Positions 54,798 to 64,000 of a stretch of DNA of 64,000 nucleotides are shown one piece after another. Below the pieces are notes generated by a model. The model was not told the origin of the DNA. It made no database searches and was given only the letters and a program-made list of their open reading frames with translations. Location: the NCBI RefSeq assembly GCF_014203015.1, contig NZ_JACHIB010000012.1:78010-142009 (forward strand). The letters run 5' to 3'. The position numbers and the translations under genes are program-made. The DNA comes from Castellaniella defragrans (lineage in GTDB: Bacteria > Pseudomonadota > Gammaproteobacteria > Burkholderiales > Burkholderiaceae_B). Positions within the stretch are counted from its first letter, which is position 1. Each line of letters opens with the position of its first letter.

Positions 54798-55043
54798 ACG
54801 GATGCCGCCCGGAGCCGCCCGCGCGGTATCCGGACAAACCCTGAGACTCCCCAGAAGACATCATCCGCGCTTGATAGTCGTCATCAGGACGGCGCGCACA
54901 CAGCCGGAAACCACGTCCCTAGAATGGCCCGGAGCCTGTCCCCCGGCGATCGCCGCCATCGCGCCGATTCCCGCTCAAACAGGCCCGGACCCCTCGAGCG
55001 CCCGCCCCACCAGAAGGCGCCCACATTCCAGGAGACACTGCCC
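54798..55043. other. Intergenic region upstream of the purine permease
   Basis: 246 bases without a gene. It contains AAGACATCAT (54856-54865) and TGATAGTCGTCATCA (54872-54886), dyad-like sequences related to the ATGATG/CATCAT site upstream of xdhA. These are plausible sites for one of the flanking LysR proteins. A GGAGACACTG ribosome site closes the region. Confidence 0.45.
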
Positions 55044-56426
55044 ATGAGCGAGCAGGAACACGCCTTGTCGGCGGGGCTTGGCGCCCCCGCAACCCCCGCA
55101 TCCGCCACGCCCTGGCTCGAACGGCGCTTCCAGCTGTCGGCCCGCGGCACCAGCGTGCGCCAGGAAACCCTGGCCGGGCTGACGACCTTCCTGGCGATGG
55201 TCTATTCCGTGTTCGTCGTCCCGGCGATGCTGGGCAAGGCGGGCTTCGACACGTCCTCGGTCTTCATCGCCGTCTGTCTCACCAGCGCTTTCGGTTCGCT
55301 GCTGATGGGCCTGTGGGCCAACCTGCCGATCGCCGTGGGCTGCGCGATCTCGCTGACGGCCTTCACGGCCTTCGACCTGGTCCTGGGCCAGGGCCTGTCG
55401 CCCGCCGTGGCGCTGGGCGCGATTTTCCTGATGGGCGTGATCTTCACCGGCATCTCCGCCACCGGCGTGCGCAGCTGGATCCTGCGCAACCTGCCGGCCG
55501 GCATCGCGCACGGCACCGGCATCGGCATCGGCCTGTTCCTGCTGCTGATCGCCGCCAACGAAGTCGGGCTGGTGGTGAAGAACCCCGGCCCCGGCCTGCC
55601 GGTGTCCCTGGGCGCGATCGGCGCCATGCCGGCCCTGCTGTCGGTCGTGGGCCTGGCGGCGATCTTCGGCCTGGAGCGCCGGCGCGTGCCCGGCGGCATC
55701 CTGCTGGTCATCCTGGCGCTGTCGGCCTTCGGCCTGATCTGGGACCCGGCCGTGACCTTCAAGGGCCTGTTCGCCCTGCCCGCCTTCGGCGGCGAGCACT
55801 CGCTGATCGGCGCCATGGACATCGGCGGCGCGCTCAACGCGCTGGTCATCCCCAGCGTCCTCGCCCTGGTCATGACGGCCGTGTTCGACGCCACCGGCAC
55901 CATCCGCGCCGTGGCCGGCCAGGCCGGCCAGCTGGACGAGAACGGCCAGATCATCAACGGCGGCCGCGCCCTGACGGCGGACTCGGTGAGCTCCATCGTG
56001 TCGGCCGGCCTGGGCGGCGCCCCGGCGGCGGCCTACATCGAGTCGGCGGCCGGCACCGCGGCCGGCGGCAAGACCGGCCTGACGGCCACCATCGTCGGCC
56101 TGGGCTTCCTGGCGCTGATCTTCCTGTCGCCGCTGGCGGCGCTGGTGCCGTCCTACGCCACCGCGCCGGCCCTGATGTACGTGGGCCTGCTGATGCTGGG
56201 CGGCGTGCGCAAGCTGCACCTGGACGACACCGTGGACACCATGGCCGGCATGGTCTGCGCCGTGTTCATCGTGCTGACCTGCAACATCGTCACCGGCATC
56301 ATGCTGGGCTTCTGCACCCTGGTGATCGGCCGCCTGTTCGCCGGCGAATGGCGCCGGCTGAACGTCGGCACCCTGGCCATCGCCGTCGCCCTGGCGGTGT
56401 TCTACCTGGGCGGCTGGGCCATCTGA
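55044..56426 (+). CDS. NCS2-family (AzgA-type) purine permease
   Basis: A 460-residue inner-membrane transporter with about thirteen hydrophobic segments. The AzgA-group signatures are [16 protein letters not shown] (about 50-65), [36 protein letters not shown] and [32 protein letters not shown] contains the substrate-contact region. Proteins of this group import adenine, guanine or hypoxanthine with protons. Flanked by guaD, xdh and ureide genes, so it probably supplies purines for degradation. Confidence 0.92.
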   Translation: MSEQEHALSAGLGAPATPASATPWLERRFQLSARGTSVRQETLAGLTTFLAMVYSVFVVPAMLGKAGFDTSSVFIAVCLTSAFGSLLMGLWANLPIAVGCAISLTAFTAFDLVLGQGLSPAVALGAIFLMGVIFTGISATGVRSWILRNLPAGIAHGTGIGIGLFLLLIAANEVGLVVKNPGPGLPVSLGAIGAMPALLSVVGLAAIFGLERRRVPGGILLVILALSAFGLIWDPAVTFKGLFALPAFGGEHSLIGAMDIGGALNALVIPSVLALVMTAVFDATGTIRAVAGQAGQLDENGQIINGGRALTADSVSSIVSAGLGGAPAAAYIESAAGTAAGGKTGLTATIVGLGFLALIFLSPLAALVPSYATAPALMYVGLLMLGGVRKLHLDDTVDTMAGMVCAVFIVLTCNIVTGIMLGFCTLVIGRLFAGEWRRLNVGTLAIAVALAVFYLGGWAI

Positions 56427-56506
56427 TCCGCCGCCGCGCCGGCCTTGCGCCCCGGTCCGCGCCACGCGGCCGCGGGCGGGCCGGCGGATCCGGCGCGCGG
56501 GACGCC

Positions 56507-57445
56507 TCAGCCGTCCCGCGCCAGCACGCCTTTTCCGCAATCCCCCAGCAGGTGACGCAGCCATTGATGGGAGGGCGCATGATGATTGCGCGCATGCCAC
56601 AACTGATAGAACCGCATCGGCGGAAACTCGATCGGCGATTCCAGCACCGCCAGCGGCAGCAGTTCCGTGTAGTAGCGGGCGAAATGCCGCGTGGTGGTGA
56701 ACACCAGGTCCGTGCCCGGCAGCAGGTAGGGCGCCAGCATGAAGGACTGCGCCTCGACGCATTCCTCGCGCTGGATGCGCAGGGACGTCAGCACCGTGTC
56801 GATCATGCCGCGCTGGGAAATGGAATACGGGGTCGGCACCACGTGCGGCACGCGCCGGTAGTCCTCCAGCGTCATGCCGCGCCGCGCCAGCGGATGGTCG
56901 GCCGCCACCATGCACACGATCTCGTCTTCCAGCAGTACCGACAGGTGCATGCGGTCCGGCGGCTCGGGCCAGTTGCCGATCACCACGTCCAGCTCGCCTT
57001 CGGCCAGCGAATGCTCGAAGTCGAAGTCCGGCCCCAGGGAATGCAGCACCAGCCGCGCATGCGGCGCCTCGCGGCGGAAGCGCGCCACCACCGACGCGGC
57101 GAAGGCCGGCGCCAGGTAGTCGGGCGAGCCGATGCGAAAGACCTGGCGGCTGCTCTCGGGCTCGAAGGCCTCGCCGGCCTCCAGCATCGCATCGATGGAG
57201 TTCAGCGCCGTGCGGGCGTGTTCCAGGATCGCCAGCGCGCGGTCGGTCGGCACCATGCCGCCCTTCTCGCGCACCAGCAGCGGATCCTGCAGGATCTGGC
57301 GCAGGTTCTTCAGCGCCACGCTGATGGCGGGCTGGGACTGGTTGAGCTTGAGCGCCGTGCGCGACACGCTGCGCTCGGCCATGAGGATGCTGAACACCTT
57401 CAGCAGGTACGTATCCAGCGTTTCGCTACCGCGTCGTGTCGACAT
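56507..57445 (-). CDS. LysR-family regulator (purine block, ureide side)
   Basis: A 312-residue LTTR: helix-turn-helix LLKVFSILMAERSVSRTALKLNQSQPAISVAL near the N-terminus, effector domain with DVVIGNWPEPP and EFPPMRFYQLWHAR. ATG 57445 has GGAG upstream; longer starts lack one. It is divergent from uraD-allA and likely regulates these ureide genes, perhaps sensing urate or allantoin. Shared motifs (DVVIGNW, FPPMRFY) show that it and the LysR at 53859 are paralogues. Confidence 0.88.
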   Translation of the reverse strand: MSTRRGSETLDTYLLKVFSILMAERSVSRTALKLNQSQPAISVALKNLRQILQDPLLVREKGGMVPTDRALAILEHARTALNSIDAMLEAGEAFEPESSRQVFRIGSPDYLAPAFAASVVARFRREAPHARLVLHSLGPDFDFEHSLAEGELDVVIGNWPEPPDRMHLSVLLEDEIVCMVAADHPLARRGMTLEDYRRVPHVVPTPYSISQRGMIDTVLTSLRIQREECVEAQSFMLAPYLLPGTDLVFTTTRHFARYYTELLPLAVLESPIEFPPMRFYQLWHARNHHAPSHQWLRHLLGDCGKGVLARDG

Positions 57446-57512
57446 CGTGGGGATCTCCATTCGGTCGGGGGCCGTCCGGCTTCCGCCCGCCCCCCGGGAA
57501 TGCGGCACAGCA

Positions 57513-57527
57513 TATACCACTTATACC
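57513..57527. promoter_or_regulatory. TATACC direct repeat between LysR and uraD
   Basis: TATACC occurs at 57513-57518 and 57522-57527 (9-base period), with GATACC again at 57553-57558, in an AT-rich stretch of the divergent promoter region. It could be a regulator site or overlap the -10 region; this is only a pattern. Confidence 0.35.
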
Positions 57528-57598
57528 GTGTCGCGCCCTTCATTTGACGCACGATACCCCTTAGACTTTCCATCACGATGCATTCATCCTTTTCCGTC

Positions 57599-58105
57599 AT
57601 GACCCTGAACGAACTATCCTCCCTGGCCCAGGCCGAATTTTCCCGGGAACTCGGTACGATCTTTGAACACTCTCCCTGGATTCCGGAGCGCGCCTGGGCC
57701 GCGCGGCCCTTCGCCGACGTGCAGGCCCTGCATCAGGCCATGATGCGCGTGGTGCGCGAGGCCGACCCGGCCGAACAGCTCGCGCTCATCACGGCTCACC
57801 CGGAGCTCGCCGGCAAGGAAGCCGCCGCCGGCACCCTGACCAGCGACTCGACCAGCGAGCAGCGCGGCGCCGGCCTGGACCAGTGCAGCCCGGAGGAACT
57901 GCGGCGCCTGCGCGAGCTGAACGCCGCCTACCGCGCGCGGTTCGGCTTTCCCTTCGTGATCGCCGTCAAGGGCCGCAGCCGCCACCAGATCATGGACGCC
58001 ATCGAGCAGCGGCTGCACAATGAACGGGACGCCGAATTCCAGACCTGCCTGGACCAGATCGGCCAGATCGCGCGCTTCCGCCTCGACGCCCGCTTCGCCG
58101 CCTGA
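57599..58105 (+). CDS. uraD: OHCU decarboxylase (2-oxo-4-hydroxy-4-carboxy-5-ureidoimidazoline decarboxylase)
   Basis: A 168-residue all-helical enzyme that converts OHCU, made from urate via 5-hydroxyisourate, to (S)-allantoin. The active-site His is in ITAHPELAGK (about residues 62-71) and the family segment FIEHSPWI-like sequence is IFEHSPWIPERAW near 22-34; SEQRGAGLDQCSPEE and GFPFVIAVKGRS follow as expected. ATG 57599 matches the family N-terminus; ATG 57578 would add seven residues. No Shine-Dalgarno is obvious for either. No hpxO/uricase or PucM gene is seen in the window. Confidence 0.9.
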   Translation: MTLNELSSLAQAEFSRELGTIFEHSPWIPERAWAARPFADVQALHQAMMRVVREADPAEQLALITAHPELAGKEAAAGTLTSDSTSEQRGAGLDQCSPEELRRLRELNAAYRARFGFPFVIAVKGRSRHQIMDAIEQRLHNERDAEFQTCLDQIGQIARFRLDARFAA

Positions 58106-58216
58106 GACGCGGGGCCGCCCGGTCCGCGTCCCGGGTCCTGCGTCCCCAGCCCCTCGCCACCGGCACGAACCCTCGCCCGATCCGGGCGCCGCGCCGGGAT
58201 TTTCACGGAGTCTCCC

Positions 58217-58729
58217 ATGACCGCCACCACGCTGACGTCCCTGACCATCGAACCCCTGACGCGCGCAGCCTTCGCGCCCTTCGGCGACGTGATCCAGGCG
58301 GACGACTCGGTCCGGCACTTCACCATCAACGAAGGCAACACCGAGCGCTACCACGACCTGGCCCGCATCGATCCGGGCGAGGACGGCCGCGCCATCGTCT
58401 CGATCTTCCGCGGCCTGCCGCGCGCGCTGCCCTTCACCGTCACCATGATGGAGCGCCACCCCAAGGCCAGCCAGGCCTTCATCCCGCTGTCCGGGCGGCC
58501 GTACCTCGTCGTAGTCGCCGATCCCGCGTCCAGGCCCACGGTGGCCGACCTGCGCGTGTTCCTGTGCCGGGGCGACCAGGGCGTGAACTACGCGCGCGGC
58601 GTCTGGCATCACCCGCTGCTGGGGCTGGACGCCGTCTCCGATTTCCTGATCATCGACCGCGCCGGCCCGGGCGAGAACTGCGACGTCGTCCAGATGGAAG
58701 CGCCCGGCGTGATTCCCGCGCTGGACTGA
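58217..58729 (+). CDS. allA: Ureidoglycolate lyase
   Basis: A 170-residue AllA-family cupin-like enzyme that splits ureidoglycolate to glyoxylate and urea. [21 protein letters not shown] and [20 protein letters not shown] are the conserved central segments, and [20 protein letters not shown] contains the active-site His pair. GGAG precedes the ATG; the gene follows uraD by 111 bases and probably shares its promoter. Allantoinase and allantoicase, the steps between UraD and AllA, are not in the window. Confidence 0.92.
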   Translation: MTATTLTSLTIEPLTRAAFAPFGDVIQADDSVRHFTINEGNTERYHDLARIDPGEDGRAIVSIFRGLPRALPFTVTMMERHPKASQAFIPLSGRPYLVVVADPASRPTVADLRVFLCRGDQGVNYARGVWHHPLLGLDAVSDFLIIDRAGPGENCDVVQMEAPGVIPALD

Positions 58730-58832
58730 TCCGGGCGTTCCGCGTCCCGCCCGCGGCGGCGCCGTGGCGCCCGGCGGCCAGCGCCCGGCCCACGTCCGGT
58801 GCGCCCGGTGCGGCCGGGCGTTCGATGGGCGT

Positions 58833-59129
58833 TCAATCCATCCAGATCTCGTCGCGCGTCTCGCCCGCCAGCGTGACCTCGGACAGCGCGCGCAGCAGCT
58901 GGTTCGAGCCGGCGTCGAACATCAGCTTCTGGCGCAGGTGCTCCAGCTCGGCCGCGTCCCGGTGATGGGACACCAGGGCCACCTCGCCCACCGGGCCGCC
59001 GAAGCGGATCTTCAATTCCAGCTTCAGGCCATGCTGGTCCCACAGGTAGTCCACCCGCTGGCGCAGCAGGCGCAGGGCTTCGTCGAAGTGGCCGTTGCGC
59101 ATGCGCACCCGGCGCACGAAAGTGATCAT
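58833..59129 (-). CDS. Small protein of unknown function after the ABC transporter
   Basis: A 98-residue soluble protein (MITFVRRVRM ... TRDEIWMD) with a predicted beta-alpha-beta pattern; it could be a dimeric ferredoxin-like barrel (ABM/NIPSNAP-like), but I do not recognise the family. ATG 59129 has AGGGGGA upstream and follows the LivF-type gene by 23 bases, so it is the last gene of the ABC operon. The frame continues upstream antisense-free into the ATPase gene but without conserved sequence. Function unknown. Confidence 0.65.
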   Translation of the reverse strand: MITFVRRVRMRNGHFDEALRLLRQRVDYLWDQHGLKLELKIRFGGPVGEVALVSHHRDAAELEHLRQKLMFDAGSNQLLRALSEVTLAGETRDEIWMD

Positions 59130-59152
59130 GATGACGTTCCCCCTTCCGCTGT

Positions 59153-59863
<711 letters not shown>

Positions 59864-59924
59864 AGGGCCCCCTTCATGCTCATGCATATGGCCTCCTTCC
59901 CGCACACGCTCCGCATGCGCCCGC

Positions 59925-60686
59925 TCATGCCGGCACCTCCTCGTCGCCCAGGTAGGCCTCGCGGACTTCGGGGCTGTTGCGGATGGCGTCCGCGTCGCCG
60001 CAGCAGATGACCTTGCCGTAGAACAGCACGCTGATGCGGTCGGCCAGGGAGAACACCGCGTCCATGTCGTGCTCGATCAGCAGGATGCCGTAGCGGCTCT
60101 TCAGGCGCCGCAGCAGGTCCACCATCATGTCCGAGCCGGTGTCGCCGTGCCCCATGCCGGCCATGGGCTCGTCCAGCAGCAGCACCTTGGGCTCCGCCGC
60201 CAGCGCCATGGCGATCTCCAGCTGGCGCTGCTGGCCGTAGGACAGCGACATGGCGAGCGTTTCGCGCCGGGCCGACAGCCCCATCAGGTCGATGAGCTCG
60301 TCCGCGCGGTCCGCCAGCCCGGGGGTTTCCACCGCCGGCGTCCAGAAATGGAAGCCGTGGCCGCGGCAGCCCTGGACCGCCAGCACCACGTTCTCCAGCA
60401 CGGTGAACCGCTGGATCACCGAGGTGATCTGGTAGGACCGCCCGATCCCGGCGCGCACGCGCTGCGCCATGCCCAGCGCGTCGATGGACCGGCCGCCCAG
60501 GCTGATGGTGCCGGCGTCGCTGGGAATCTCGCCCATGATCTGGCTGATCAGCGTGGTCTTGCCGGCCCCGTTGGGGCCGATGACGGCGTGGATCTCGCCG
60601 GGCAGGATGTCCAGGTCCACGTGGTCGGTGACCAGCAGGCCGCCGTAGCGCTTGACCAGGCCGCGTATCGAAAGCAGAGGCTGCAT
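59925..60686 (-). CDS. Branched-chain-type ABC transporter ATP-binding protein (LivG type)
   Basis: A 253-residue ATPase: Walker A GPNGAGKTT (about 37-45), signature LSYGQQRQLEIAMAL (about 146-160), Walker B VLLLDEPMAGMGHGD. The LSYGQQR signature and long C-terminal tail (RNSPEVREAYLG) identify the LivG group. It begins one base before the LivM-type stop codon, which indicates tight coupling within the operon. Confidence 0.93.
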   Translation of the reverse strand: MQPLLSIRGLVKRYGGLLVTDHVDLDILPGEIHAVIGPNGAGKTTLISQIMGEIPSDAGTISLGGRSIDALGMAQRVRAGIGRSYQITSVIQRFTVLENVVLAVQGCRGHGFHFWTPAVETPGLADRADELIDLMGLSARRETLAMSLSYGQQRQLEIAMALAAEPKVLLLDEPMAGMGHGDTGSDMMVDLLRRLKSRYGILLIEHDMDAVFSLADRISVLFYGKVICCGDADAIRNSPEVREAYLGDEEVPA

Positions 60687-60687
60687 G

Positions 60688-61674
60688 TCAGCGGCCCTCC
60701 CCGGGCGAGGCGAACATGCCCCAGAGCCCGTTGCGCAGGAACAGCACGATGAGCACGATCACCGGGCCCATGACGATCATCCAGTGGTCGGTCAGGCCCT
60801 TCAGGCCTTCCTCCAGCAGCAGGAAGCCGGCCGCGCCCACCACCGGCCCCACCAGGGTGCCGGCGCCGCCCAGCAGCACCATGATGATGAGCTCGCCGGA
60901 GGCCGTCCACGCCATGTAGGCGGGCGAGGCGAAGGCGGTCAGGTTGGCCAGGAAGAAGCCCGCCAGGGCGCACAGTTCGGCCGACAGCACGTAGGCCAGC
61001 AGGCGGTAGCCCAGCGGCGCGGTGCCCACCGCCCGCACCCGCCGGGCGTCCATGCTGGAGGCCCGCAGGATCAGGCCGAAGCGCGAGCGGATCACGCGGC
61101 GCAGCAGCAGCAGGCTGGCGGCCAGGCAGGCCAGCAGGGCCAGGTACAGGCCCAGGTGGCTGCCGGTCAGCGTCCCGAAACGGCTGAGCTGGCGGATCGG
61201 CAGGCCTTCGTCGCCGCCGTACTGCTTCAGCCCCACCGCCAGGAAATAGAACATCTGCGCCAGGGCCAGCGTGATCATGATGAAGGCGATGCCGTGCGTG
61301 CGCAGGGCGATCAGGCCCACGGGCGCGGCCACCAGGGCCGTCACCGCCACGACCAGCAGCAGGTGCAGGACGCCGCTGTCGGCGCCGTAGTGGGAGGCGA
61401 TGGCGACGCAATAGGCGCCGATGCCGATGTACATGGCGTGGCCGAAGCTCACCAGCCCGCCGTAGCCCAGCGCCAGGTTCAGGCCCACGGCCGCCAGGGC
61501 GAACACCAGGATGCGGCTGAACTGCAGCAGGACGTACGAACTGTCCGTGACGCTGGCGTACACCGGCACCAGCAGGAACAGGGCGAAGATCAGGACGGTC
61601 AGCAGGACCGGCAGGGATCCGCCGGCGGAGGAACGCACCGCGCGCGCATTCATGATCGAAGATTCCATTTTCAT
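60688..61674 (-). CDS. Branched-chain-type ABC transporter permease (LivM type)
   Basis: A 328-residue permease with about nine hydrophobic segments. The LivM signature NLALGYGGLVSFGHAMYIGIGAY occurs near 65-87, and AELCALAGFFLANLTAFASP in the second half contacts the ATPase. It is separated from the LivH-type gene by 7 bases. The ATG start at 61674 has no strong ribosome site, as usual for coupled genes. Confidence 0.92.
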   Translation of the reverse strand: MKMESSIMNARAVRSSAGGSLPVLLTVLIFALFLLVPVYASVTDSSYVLLQFSRILVFALAAVGLNLALGYGGLVSFGHAMYIGIGAYCVAIASHYGADSGVLHLLLVVAVTALVAAPVGLIALRTHGIAFIMITLALAQMFYFLAVGLKQYGGDEGLPIRQLSRFGTLTGSHLGLYLALLACLAASLLLLRRVIRSRFGLILRASSMDARRVRAVGTAPLGYRLLAYVLSAELCALAGFFLANLTAFASPAYMAWTASGELIIMVLLGGAGTLVGPVVGAAGFLLLEEGLKGLTDHWMIVMGPVIVLIVLFLRNGLWGMFASPGEGR

Positions 61675-61681
61675 CCGGGGC

Positions 61682-62602
61682 TCAGCGTTTCTTCACGGGG
61701 AACAGGCCTTCGGGCCTGACGGCCAGCACGATCACCATCAGCACGTAGACCGCCAGCGACGAAACCGCGGCCCCCAGCGTGCTGGCGAGTTCCTGTTCCA
61801 GCGCCCTGCCGAGCAGGGCCGGGGCGACCGTCCGCCCCAGGGTGTCGACCAGGCCGACCACCAGGGCGCCCAGGAAGGCCCCGCGGATCGAGCCGATGCC
61901 GCCGATCACGATGACCACCAGCGTCATGATGAGGATCGAATCGCCCATGCCGGGCTGCACCGACAGGATCGGCCCCACCAGTGCGCCGCCCAGACCCGCC
62001 AGGCCGGCCCCCAGGGCGAAGATGAAGGTATTGAGCCAGCCGATGTTCACGCCCAGCGCCGCGACCATGGCGCGATTGCTGGCGCCGGCGCGGATCAGCA
62101 TGCCGACGCGGGTGCGCTCGATCAGCAGGTACAGGCCCAGGGCCACCAGCAGGCCCGCCAGGATGATCAGCAGGCGGTACAGCGGATAAGGCGTGCCCAG
62201 CACCATGACGGTATTGCTCAGCGCGTCGGGCAGGCTCATGAAGATCGGCGCCGAGCCCCAGATCATGCGCACGGCCTCGTTGCAGAACAGCATCAGCCCG
62301 AAGGTGGCCAGCACCTGGTCCAGGTGTTCCCGGGGGTACAGGCGCGAGAACCCGCAGCGGTCCAGCGCCACCCCCAGCGCCATCGCGCCCCCCAGGCCCG
62401 CCAGGATCGACAGCGAAAAGGAATCCGTGTGGCTGAAAGTGGCGGCGGCGAAATAGGCCCCCATCATGTACAGGGCGCCATGGGCCAGGTTGATGAAGCT
62501 CATGATGCCGAAGACCAGGGTCAGGCCGGCGGCCAGCAGGAACAGCAGGATCCCGTACTGCAGGCCGTTCAGGGCCTGCATGAACAACAGCTGCGGACTC
62601 AT
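61682..62602 (-). CDS. Branched-chain-type ABC transporter permease (LivH type)
   Basis: A 306-residue permease with about eight hydrophobic segments. QALNGLQYGILLFLLAAGLTLVFGIMSFINLAHGALYMMG is the LivH N-terminal signature, and ASNRAMVAALGVNIGWLNTFIFALGAGLAGLGG the central loop that meets the ATPase. It pairs with LivM. A perfect 22-base palindrome lies between it and the binding-protein gene upstream. Confidence 0.92.
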   Translation of the reverse strand: MSPQLLFMQALNGLQYGILLFLLAAGLTLVFGIMSFINLAHGALYMMGAYFAAATFSHTDSFSLSILAGLGGAMALGVALDRCGFSRLYPREHLDQVLATFGLMLFCNEAVRMIWGSAPIFMSLPDALSNTVMVLGTPYPLYRLLIILAGLLVALGLYLLIERTRVGMLIRAGASNRAMVAALGVNIGWLNTFIFALGAGLAGLGGALVGPILSVQPGMGDSILIMTLVVIVIGGIGSIRGAFLGALVVGLVDTLGRTVAPALLGRALEQELASTLGAAVSSLAVYVLMVIVLAVRPEGLFPVKKR

Positions 62603-62615
62603 GTCCGTCCTCCGT

Positions 62616-62637
62616 GGCGGGCGGCGCGCCGCCCGCC
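62616..62637 (-). other. 22-base palindromic mRNA hairpin between livK- and livH-type genes
   Basis: A perfect GC-only palindrome (GGCGGGCGG, CGCG, CCGCCCGCC) in the 60-base gap after the binding-protein stop codon, without a T tract. Such hairpins commonly protect the upstream mRNA or reduce read-through, so that binding protein is made in excess over the membrane subunits. Confidence 0.7.
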
Positions 62638-62662
62638 GTTCAAGGTTCGATGCGCGGGCCGA

Positions 62663-63832
62663 TCAATACTTGCACTTCTCGAAATAGGCGTCGGCGTGGT
62701 TCGACAGGGGCTTGCCGATGGTCTTCAGGGAAACACGGCCCTGGTCGTCCTTCGCCACCTGGAAGGCGTAGAAGTCCTCGATGGGGAAGCCGTTGACGTT
62801 GAACTTGTAGGCCCCGCGCAGGGACGCGTAATCCGCCGCGCGCAAGGCGTCGCGGAACGCCTTCTTGTCGGCGACCTTGCCGCCGGTCTTTTTCAGGGCG
62901 CTGTCGATCAGCAGCGCCGAATCATAGGACTGGGCGGCGTACTGCGAGGGAATGCGCTTGTATTTCTTCTCGAAGGCGGCCACGAAGGCCTCGCTGGTGG
63001 GGTTCTTGAAGTCGGGGCCCCAGAAGGTGCCCGCGTAGGCGCCCAGGGCGGCCTCGCCCAGGGCCGGCAGGGTGCTGCCGTCCACGGTGGACACCGTCAG
63101 CAGCGGGATCTTGCCCATCAGGCCGAACTGCTTGTACTGCTTGACGAAGTTCACGCCCATGCCGCCGGGCAGGAAGACCCAGACGGCGGCGGGATTGGCG
63201 GCCTGCAGCGCCAGCAGCTCCGCCGAATAATCCTGCTGGCCCAGCTGGGTGTAGACCTCGCCCGAGACGCGGCCCTTGTAGAAGCGCGTGAAGCCCTTCA
63301 CCTGATCGCGGCCCGACTGGTAGTTGGGGGTGATCATGTAGACGTCCTTGTACTTCTGGTCGGTCGCGAACTGGCCCATGACCTCGGCCTGCCCGTCGTT
63401 CTGCCAGGACGCGAAGAAGAAGCCCGGATTGCACTGGCCGCCGGCCAGGGGCGCCGGCCCCGCGTTGGAGCCGACGAAGGTCACGTCGGCGTCGGCCATG
63501 GGCTTGGCGATCGCCATCATGACGTTGGAGAACGTCACCCCGGCCACCAGGTCGACCTTGTCCTTCTCGATGAATTTCTGGACGGCCTGCACGCCCACGT
63601 CGGGCTTGAGCTGGTCGTCTTCCTTTAGGAAGACGATGTCCTGGCCGCCCAGCTTGCCGCCATTCTGCTCCAGCGCGAGGTTGAAGCCGTCGACCATGTC
63701 CTGGCCCAGCGCCGCGCCGGAACCGGACAGGGTGGCCAGGAAGCCGATCTTCACCTCGGCCTGCGCGGACCCGGCGGCCAGCCCCAGCGACAGGGCCATG
63801 GCGGTCGTCAGCAAGGTTGTGCGGAATGCCAT
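62663..63832 (-). CDS. ABC transporter substrate-binding protein (LivK-like, aromatic-acid type)
   Basis: A 389-residue periplasmic type I binding protein with a signal peptide (MAFRTTLLTTAMALSLGLAA, cleavage after AQAE near 25). The mature start VKIGFLATLSGSGAALGQD and the LVAGVTFSN segment are family-typical. The C-terminus (LSNHADAYFEKCKY) resembles binding proteins I associate with benzoate/hydroxybenzoate uptake in Burkholderiales (from memory). GCAGGAG precedes the ATG. The upstream gene, a 2-keto-4-pentenoate hydratase-like enzyme, also points to an aromatic ligand rather than a branched-chain amino acid. Confidence 0.88.
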   Translation of the reverse strand: MAFRTTLLTTAMALSLGLAAGSAQAEVKIGFLATLSGSGAALGQDMVDGFNLALEQNGGKLGGQDIVFLKEDDQLKPDVGVQAVQKFIEKDKVDLVAGVTFSNVMMAIAKPMADADVTFVGSNAGPAPLAGGQCNPGFFFASWQNDGQAEVMGQFATDQKYKDVYMITPNYQSGRDQVKGFTRFYKGRVSGEVYTQLGQQDYSAELLALQAANPAAVWVFLPGGMGVNFVKQYKQFGLMGKIPLLTVSTVDGSTLPALGEAALGAYAGTFWGPDFKNPTSEAFVAAFEKKYKRIPSQYAAQSYDSALLIDSALKKTGGKVADKKAFRDALRAADYASLRGAYKFNVNGFPIEDFYAFQVAKDDQGRVSLKTIGKPLSNHADAYFEKCKY

Positions 63833-63880
63833 GTTTGTCTCCTGCAGGATTAATAGTTTAGTTTTAAAGTATTACCGATC

Positions 63881-64000
63881 TTACACGAAAGTCAGCGAGG
63901 TGCAACCCATGCCTTGCGCATGCAGGGCCACGTGGTCGCCCGGCTGCACGGCCACCGCCTCGGTCAGCCCGCCCGTCAGGATCAGCGTGCCCGCCGGGAT
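63881..64000 (-). CDS. 2-keto-4-pentenoate hydratase-like protein, C-terminal end (5' part outside window)
   Basis: The last 39 codons of a minus-strand gene cut by the window edge. The visible IPAGTLILTGGLTEAVAVQPGDHVALHAQ and MGCTSLTFV match the C-terminus of the 2-keto-4-pentenoate hydratase/4-oxalocrotonate decarboxylase family (meta-cleavage pathway). The gene ends 48 bases upstream of the ABC binding-protein gene, in the same direction, so it is probably in the same operon. Too little is visible to name the substrate. Confidence 0.7.
   Translation of the reverse strand: MPAGTLILTGGLTEAVAVQPGDHVALHAQGMGCTSLTFV

Overview
The window is GC-rich DNA with dense, mostly operonic genes and no rRNA, tRNA, phage, IS or CRISPR that I can recognise. 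The gene content (several TRAP transporters, purine catabolism genes, a TopB with a Lys/Ala-rich tail, a DUF3156 protein next to an APC permease) suggests a betaproteobacterium of the Burkholderiales, most likely Bordetella/Achromobacter-like (Alcaligenaceae). The genus is inferred from gene content, not from a marker gene.

Layout. 1-585: 3' end of DNA topoisomerase III. 648-5267: LacI-type regulator divergent from gluconokinase and a complete TRAP transporter, with two identical-core palindromic operators between them (an aldonate uptake and phosphorylation unit). 5327-11901: a second TRAP operon, divergent from a tartrate/isopropylmalate-type dehydrogenase, an aldehyde dehydrogenase and an SDR. 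11964-14421: a lone acetolactate synthase large subunit, divergent from a small SET-domain protein across a polypyrimidine tract. 14591-19201: a third TRAP operon, an alpha/beta hydrolase and a TSUP exporter. 19454-25992: APC permease, DUF3156 protein, AraC regulator, DadA/PuuB-type FAD oxidase, cupin, aldo/keto reductase and a YaeQ protein (an amine or amino-acid catabolic block).

26137-45726 is the most unusual part: fifteen minus-strand genes headed by a divergent LysR gene. They encode an ACMSD-like amidohydrolase, DUF1302 and DUF1329 envelope proteins, an MFS transporter, an alpha/beta hydrolase, a two-domain VOC (extradiol-type) dioxygenase, a Rieske ferredoxin, a class A FAD monooxygenase, a cyclase-family hydrolase, a YCF48 beta-propeller, an RND/MMPL permease, a HisD-like dehydrogenase, an SDR and two fumarylacetoacetate-hydrolase-family enzymes. 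I read it as an uncharacterised ring-cleavage pathway for a hydrophobic compound, coupled to a four-part envelope transport module. A 16-base motif that matches at 15 positions lies upstream of both presumed transcription units and probably marks co-regulation.

45694-58729 is a purine block: AMP nucleosidase, guanine deaminase, xanthine dehydrogenase (xdhABC), an AzgA-type purine permease, OHCU decarboxylase, ureidoglycolate lyase and two paralogous LysR regulators. 58833-64000 is a branched-chain-amino-acid-type ABC transporter operon with a small unknown protein at its end and the 3' end of a 2-keto-4-pentenoate hydratase-like gene upstream, which suggests aromatic-acid rather than amino-acid uptake.

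Start codons were chosen by Shine-Dalgarno sequence and family length, and several differ from the longest possible open frame. All functions are read from sequence motifs by eye; no database search was possible.
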